From the NCBI GenBank assembly GCA_963930645.1, contig OZ005651.1, forward strand, positions 330,603,527 through 330,667,526: DNA of 64,000 nucleotides, read 5' to 3'. How positions within the stretch are numbered: position 1 is the first letter of the stretch; every line of letters begins with the position of its first letter. The translations under genes and the position numbers were made by a program. This stretch comes from Salticus scenicus (lineage: Eukaryota; Arthropoda; Arachnida; Araneae; Salticidae). The notes below the pieces were generated by a model. That model was not told where the DNA came from and ran no database searches. It was given only the letters and a program-made list of their open reading frames with translations. This document shows positions 59,654 through 64,000 of this stretch, one piece after another.

Positions 59654-59853
59654 NNNNNNNNNNNNNNNNNNNNNNNNNNNNNNNNNNNNNNNNNNNNNNN
59701 NNNNNNNNNNNNNNNNNNNNNNNNNNNNNNNNNNNNNNNNNNNNNNNNNNNNNNNNNNNNNNNNNNNNNNNNNNNNNNNNNNNNNNNNNNNNNNNNNNNN
59801 NNNNNNNNNNNNNNNNNNNNNNNNNNNNNNNNNNNNNNNNNNNNNNNNNNNNN
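59654..59853. other. Assembly gap, 200 N
   Basis: Exactly 200 undetermined bases, a typical placeholder size, so the true length is unknown. Frames spanning it are meaningless. Confidence 1.
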
Positions 59854-60515
59854 TTTTGTTGGTGGTGATGTACTCGACAAGGCGATAGACTTGATGGGTG
59901 GCCGAAAGATTGTTCCTGAAACCGAATTGTTCCGGAATCATAATATTGTTATCTTCAATGAATTGATCAAGTTGTCGAGCAATGAAGACCTCGGTAAGTT
60001 TACTAAGTGAATTTAGAAGGGAAATGGGTCTGTAGCTGGAGGCCTTCTCGGGGGGTTTACCTGTTTTATGGATAGGGGCAATAATAGCCGTCTTCCAGGC
60101 ATGCGGAAAGTAACAAAAATTGAAGATATTATTAATTAGGTGGGTGATTTTTGGAATAAAGGAACGAGGAAGATTCTTGAGTGCTTCATTAGTGATAGTG
60201 CTGATGCCAGGGGATTTTTTATTTTTAAGTTTAAGAATTTCTTTGATTACATCAGCATCGGTGAGCCTGGAGGGTGGGGAATTGATGTCAGAACTCAAGA
60301 ATCTTTTGACTTTAATATTGACCTCACTCTCAGTTTCGTAGTTAATAATAGGATTTCCCTGAAACTGTGTCTCAAATTGGATGGCAATAGCATCAGCGTT
60401 TTGATCATTGGAGTACGCATAGGAACTAGAATTTGGAATAAGGATAGGGGGGAAAGTGTGCGCTTTGTTTTTAAATCTCTTGGCGGCCTTCCAGATGGAA
60501 CTAGGGAATGAACGT
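59854..60515 (-). pseudogene. Jockey-like non-LTR reverse transcriptase fragment
   Basis: An uninterrupted minus-strand frame running into the gap. From its N-terminal side: SSIWKAAKRFKNK (endonuclease-RT linker, near 60480-60510), KLKNKKSPGISTITNEALKN (about 60240-60180), WKTAIIAPIHKTGKPPEKAS with SYRPISLLN (about 60090-60020) and IPEQFGFR (about 59930-59945). These are the first RT motifs of jockey-clade LINEs. The catalytic YADD motif, thumb and 3' end would lie in or beyond the gap, and nothing matching is seen on the other side. The endonuclease domain is absent, so the copy appears 5'-truncated near 60515. No frameshift within the visible part suggests a fairly young insertion. Confidence 0.85.
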
Positions 60516-60759
60516 ATAAAAGAGCAGACAGACAGACAAACCTTTCCTTTTATTATTATAGATGATATGCACTTGGAACATGGGGTTTTAATTACAGCTG
60601 ATTTTGTTCTATGAAACAATTAAGAAACAAAACAATAAACAAACAAATTCGTTTGTTTGTTTATTAATAACATATACATCAGATTTCTATGTGAAGACAC
60701 CTTGAAGCCCGCTTTATTCCTTTTCGCTAACGAATTCTCTTTCATAACTCTTTTTGTTA
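60516..60759. other. Intergenic DNA
   Basis: Contains a CAGACAGACA stretch (60522-60538) and a (GTTT)n-like palindromic patch near 60640-60663. No gene recognised. Confidence 0.4.
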
Positions 60760-60974
60760 ACATTGGATTTTTTTTCTGATTTTTCCGGCACTTAAACTTG
60801 CTTTGTTTAATCGTTGTTGCACTGTATTTAAGGAAATTATGTTACTAAACACTTTTCCTGAATCCCACCTATGTTCTTTATGTAATACAAAATGACTTTT
60901 TAAGCACTGTCTTTTTATTTTGCGGTCACCACGGCTGGATGAGCAACGTGGCCGCCTAGAGACAAATTTCCTGT
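60760..60974 (-). pseudogene. Possible piggyBac transposase C-terminal relic
   Basis: Minus-strand peptide FVSRRPRCSSSRGDRKIKRQ followed by a Cys and ...HKEHRWDSG resembles the Cys-rich C-terminal domain of piggyBac-type transposases (a cross-brace zinc domain after the DDD catalytic core). Several expected Cys are replaced and no catalytic core is present. It abuts the TTAA MITE at 60975. When that insert and one TTAA are ignored, the frame appears to run on across the site (EDFWL on the far side). This is a pattern-based, tentative call. Confidence 0.4.
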
Positions 60975-61281
60975 TTAACACGTTCACGCCGGCGTATTTT
61001 GTTTGCATTTCTCAAAAGTATCACTAGCCAATAATTCCGAAGCACTAGGCAATAATTCTGATGTATACAAAGTACACTTAAAACAGTTTTGTTCAATAAA
61101 TCCTTGTCGAATCAAGTTCTTAGACTGACTAAGAACATGGCGCGACAAGGATTTATTTAGCAAAGCTGAATAAGCAAAGCAGTACTTTATTCGGACAGGA
61201 ATTATTGCTAGTGCTCGGATACTTTTGCTGCCGACTGCAGCTGTGACCCACCGGTGGGTCACGCCAACGTGAACACGTTAA
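60975..61281. mobile_element. TTAA-flanked MITE with hairpin, 307 bp
   Basis: TTAA at 60975-60978 and 61278-61281. The TIRs CACGTTCACGCCGGCG and (inverted) CGTGTTCACGTTGGCG match at 12 of 16 positions. Inside are a long hairpin (AATAAATCCTTGTCG... 61095-61157), inverted CAATAATTC blocks and a perfect 20-bp palindrome GTGACCCACCGGTGGGTCAC (61243-61262). Its interior is shared with the fragment at 6576-6715. Confidence 0.75.
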
Positions 61282-61599
61282 ACAGCCAAAAATCTTCATA
61301 TCTTGCTAAAATCAGCTTACTAATATTTCGTTAACATTTTATAATTGTAACATCCACGTACTAAAATATTTCTTTATTTTCATTCTTTATTTAATATATT
61401 TTTTTGTGGTGTTAATCGCCTTATTCTTGTCATTTTTGAAATAATTCTAACACTGTAATTTTTCGAACAATTGCATCTTGTTTTCAGTACTAGGCTCAAT
61501 CCTAAATTGTTCGTGGAACACGTAATAAAATCTGTTCGAAAATTTACTATTCAAACAGTAAAACTGGCGCTTGCAGAAAAAGAAAATTTCCAAGTGCGG

Positions 61600-61634
<35 letters not shown>

Positions 61635-61740
61635 TTCCTTAGTATATTTTGCGCAAGCTGTAAGTGCGTAGATGATTCTTTAGGAAGCATTATTATTATT
61701 TTTTTTTTCTTTTTGGATACACCCATAACTTTTCTCCTTT
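61282..61740. other. Intergenic DNA downstream of the zinc-finger gene
   Basis: Poly(T) of 32 at 61602-61633. No coding region; 3' flank of the minus-strand zinc-finger locus. Confidence 0.55.
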
Positions 61741-62052
61741 TTCACCTGTATAAATGCGAAGATAATTTTTTAAACTATTCATTTGAGGAAATGAATTAGT
61801 ACTTCACACATGTTTAGTTTTTCTCCGGTGCGAATGCGAAAATTATTTTTTAGATGACTTGATTGAGAAACTGTTTTAGAAACTTCTTCACATACTATCG
61901 CTTTTCTTTTGTATGAATTCGAAGATGCCTCTCTAGATTACTTATTCGAGAAAATCCTTTAGAACATTCTTGACACACATAGTTTCTCTCCTGTATGAAT
62001 GCGAAGATGTGCTATTAAATGGATCGTTTGAGAAAATCCTTCAGAACATTCT
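61741..62052 (-). pseudogene. Decayed C2H2 fingers beyond the stop
   Basis: Continues the finger array after its stop in shifted frames. One good finger (YACKECSEGFS, HLIAHLRIH) lies just past a 2-bp loss in the linker at about 62070-62075. A second (YVCQECSKGFSRISNLERHL) comes after another frameshift near 61985. At least two further fingers (VCEEVSKTVS..., LNMCEVLIHF...) lack Cys or His ligands and contain stops. Decay increases with distance from the intact array. Confidence 0.75.
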
Positions 62053-63051
62053 TTACAGGCATACGGTTTTTCTTGTATGAACACGAAGATGTCTCTTTAG
62101 ATCACTAATTCGAGAAAATCCTTTGGAACATATTTCACAGACATACGGTTTTTCTCCTGTATGAATTCGAAGATGACGCTTTAAATTACCTATTTCAGAA
62201 AATCCTTTTGAACATTCTTGACAGACGTATGGCTTTTCTCCTGTATGAACGCGTAGATGTGAAATTAAATGGCACTTACTTGAAAATCCTTTAGAACATT
62301 CTTCACACACATATGGTTTTTCTCCAGTATGAATGCGAAGATGAGTTTTTAGACTACTTATTTGAGAAAATCCTTTAGAACATTCTTCGCATACATACAG
62401 TTTTTCTCCTGTATGAAAGCGAAGATGAGTCTTCAGATGACTTATTTGAGAAAATCCTTTAGAACATTCTTCACATACATATGGCTTTTCTCCTGTATGA
62501 AAGGGAAGGTGTTTTCTTAAACTGCTCCTGGCAGAAAATTTTTTAGAACATTCTTCACACACATATGGTTTTTCTCCTGTATGAACACCAATATGTGCCA
62601 TTAAATTGCTCTTTTGAGAAAATCTTTTAGAACACTCTTCACATACGTATGGTTTTTCTCCTGTATGAACGCGAAGATGCCTCTTTAGTTTACTTATTTG
62701 AGAAAATCCTTTAGAACATTCTTCACAAACATATGGCTTTTCTCCTGTATGAACGGGAAGGTGTTTTCTTAAACTGCTCCTGGCAGAAAATTTTTTAGAA
62801 CATTCTTCACACATATATCGTTTTTCTCCTGTGTTAACGCGATGTTCTGTTAAATGTCTCTTATGAGAAAATCTTTTAGAACATTCTTCACACACATATT
62901 GTTTTTCTTCTGTATGAATGAGCAGATGTAACATATTACCTTTAATAGAAAATCCTTTAAAACATTCTTTACAGACATACGGTTTCCCATCCGCATTTAT
63001 GGGTGCATGTATATTGATATTTTCAATGATTAAATTATTTATGTAATTTGT
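62053..63051 (-). CDS. C2H2 zinc-finger protein, 11 visible fingers (exon or partial gene)
   Basis: The minus-strand frame is open from a stop near 63075 to the stop at 62053. The first in-frame ATG is inside finger 1 (62934), so the true start is probably in an upstream exon. A TTATTTCAG acceptor-like site at 63052-63060 would begin this exon at 63051. Finger 1 is YVCKECFKGFS...HLLIH; fingers 2-11 have the form YVCEECSKxFS...H...H with TGEKPYVC linkers. Finger 2 lacks its last His (RVN). Fingers 2-4 and 5-7 are a duplicated three-finger unit. No KRAB, BTB or ZAD domain is in view. Such proteins are nuclear DNA-binding factors; no target can be inferred. The product ends in RKTVCL after a frameshift in the last linker. 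Confidence 0.8.
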   Translation of the reverse strand, partial: TNYINNLIIENINIHAPINADGKPYVCKECFKGFSIKGNMLHLLIHTEEKQYVCEECSKRFSHKRHLTEHRVNTGEKRYMCEECSKKFSARSSLRKHLPVHTGEKPYVCEECSKGFSQISKLKRHLRVHTGEKPYVCEECSKRFSQKSNLMAHIGVHTGEKPYVCEECSKKFSARSSLRKHLPFHTGEKPYVCEECSKGFSQISHLKTHLRFHTGEKLYVCEECSKGFSQISSLKTHLRIHTGEKPYVCEECSKGFSSKCHLISHLRVHTGEKPYVCQECSKGFSEIGNLKRHLRIHTGEKPYVCEICSKGFSRISDLKRHLRVHTRKTVCL

Positions 63052-63276
63052 CTGAAATAATTTGTGTTTTCTTTAACCTTTTTACGACGGCAGATGCTCA
63101 CCAGTTATTGTTCATAAAGTTGGGAGAAAGACAATAATTTTTCTCCCTGTTGGCGTTTTTTAATTTCAAGTTACTGGTCGTTACTCGGAGCGTGTTCAGT
63201 AGAGCGCCCGATGCACGATCGGTTGATTGATTCCGAGCCAAAGCGTTCAGTGGTGTCGACCGATCCAGAGTCACAT
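63052..63276. other. Upstream DNA of the zinc-finger exon, with a GC-richer repeat
   Basis: 63180-63270 is GC-richer. It carries GTTCAGTGGTGTCGACCGAT, and a related unit (GTTCAGTGAAATGGACCGAT) lies just beyond the hAT-like element at 63979. GTTCAGTAGAGCGCCCGATG at about 63189 may be a third, diverged unit. Confidence 0.45.
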
Positions 63277-63968
63277 CAGTGCTGCCAGATCGAAATTTTA
63301 AAATTTGCCACATTTCGCTAGAAAATTTCCCTTTTTGGCATAAAATTTCCCTCAATCGCTCACCATGCAAGGCTTTAAAGCTATTCAAGGTAAAATAACT
63401 TGCACTGAATATGGTATTGTGTAAGGGTTAAGGTAAATTATCCACAATTTCAAGGCCTCTAGCGGTCTTTTAATTAAATGCGACTCTTTTTTCATCGTAA
63501 ATTTCATATTATTGAATCGAAAAAAATGACAGCAAAATATTACTAAAGTTCAATGTATGTTATTCAGTTAAAATATGGCTAGAAGCCCTGTGCGTTGGAC
63601 CTAGGTCTGGGTAAAATGCACTTCATAAGTATCTTTCTAAGGAATCTTAGTCAATATACGCGGGTATTTCTGAGAAAACTTCGGAATGCTTTGAATGACT
63701 AGGCCGAATGAAACTGAACCAATAATTTATTTTAGACAAATATTACAAAAAGATGAAAAAATTTCACTGATTAGCTCTAAAGATCTCACATATAGAGAAA
63801 TTAGTTCGGACAGTTTTAGTTGAAGGAAAAAAATCTAAGAAAAATGCTTTAAAACTGACAAAGTAAAATTTCCCTTTTTGAGAAGAAATTTCGCTCTTTC
63901 CCTCAATGTCTGAAAACGCATCAAAATTTCCCACTTTGAGGGAAATTTCCCTCAATCTGGTAGCACTG
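63277..63968. mobile_element. Non-autonomous hAT-like element, 692 bp, 8-bp TSD
   Basis: CAGTGCTGCCAGATC (63277) is inverted as CAATCTGGTAGCACTG at the right end (63968). Flanks AGTCACAT (63269-63276) and AGTCACAC (63969-63976) form an 8-bp target duplication with one mismatch, the hAT signature. Subterminal AAATTTCCCTTTTTG and GGAAATTTCCCTCAATC motifs recur at both ends and may be transposase sites. No transposase is encoded. Confidence 0.8.
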
Positions 63969-64000
63969 AGTCACACCGTTCAGTGAAATGGACCGATCTC

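Noticed and set aside
59616..59888. Frames spanning the N run
   Set aside because: Continuity across undetermined bases is not evidence of coding.

Overview
The window reads as a repeat-dominated stretch of an animal genome, most likely an arthropod and plausibly a spider or other chelicerate. Support for this is the very high A+T content, abundant microsatellites and homopolymer runs, spliced-size intergenic spaces without operons, a C2H2 zinc-finger array with canonical TGEKP-type linkers, and a mixture of Tc1-like, piggyBac-like, hAT-like, Penelope-like, jockey-like and LTR elements. The chelicerate assignment is inference. No rRNA, tRNA, CRISPR or prokaryotic feature was seen. All calls come from reading the sequence; no database search was run.

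Layout. 1-18.0 kb holds no convincing host gene. It contains foldback (palindromic) elements (2299-2974, 9021-10438, 10591-11336, half copy 6047-6575), a TTAA-flanked MITE (5254-5566) and several local tandem duplications. 18.6-22.5 kb is a compound repeat built from about 174-bp monomers and TCTG-rich heads, split by a 1649-bp Tc1-like transposon whose transposase is broken. 22.5-37.3 kb is AT-rich with a small TIR element (28657-29048), a candidate solo LTR (29530-30277) and a 2.8-kb long-TIR element (32109-34912). 37.4-38.7 kb is a second copy of the 174-bp compound repeat.

40465-44953 is the most interesting object. It is a young LTR element (499 and 504 bp LTRs, almost identical) whose internal region encodes a DEK-like/SAP head, a Gag core, degenerate zinc knuckles and an aspartic protease, then acidic tracts, a coiled coil and an RRM-like tail suggestive of nucleolin. 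There is no reverse transcriptase, RNase H or integrase. It looks like a non-autonomous element that has picked up pieces of host chromatin or nucleolar genes.

45.5-59 kb carries a Penelope-like reverse transcriptase relic (minus strand), two TA-flanked elements with GGGGAGAGTGGG-type ends (47165-48439, 56426-58067), a tRNA-derived SINE, a second TTAA MITE (50350-50745), a second decayed Tc1-like element (52056-53648) and a partial foldback element. 59654-59853 is a 200-N assembly gap that cuts a jockey-like reverse transcriptase fragment. 60.7-61.3 kb has a possible piggyBac transposase C-terminal relic interrupted by a TTAA MITE. The right end holds the only strong host-type coding sequence, a minus-strand C2H2 zinc-finger exon (62053-63051) with decayed extra fingers beyond its stop, followed by a non-autonomous hAT-like element with an 8-bp target duplication (63277-63968).

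The parts do not form a pathway. What ties them together is transposition: nested insertions, shared modules between element families, and host-gene pieces captured by a retroelement.
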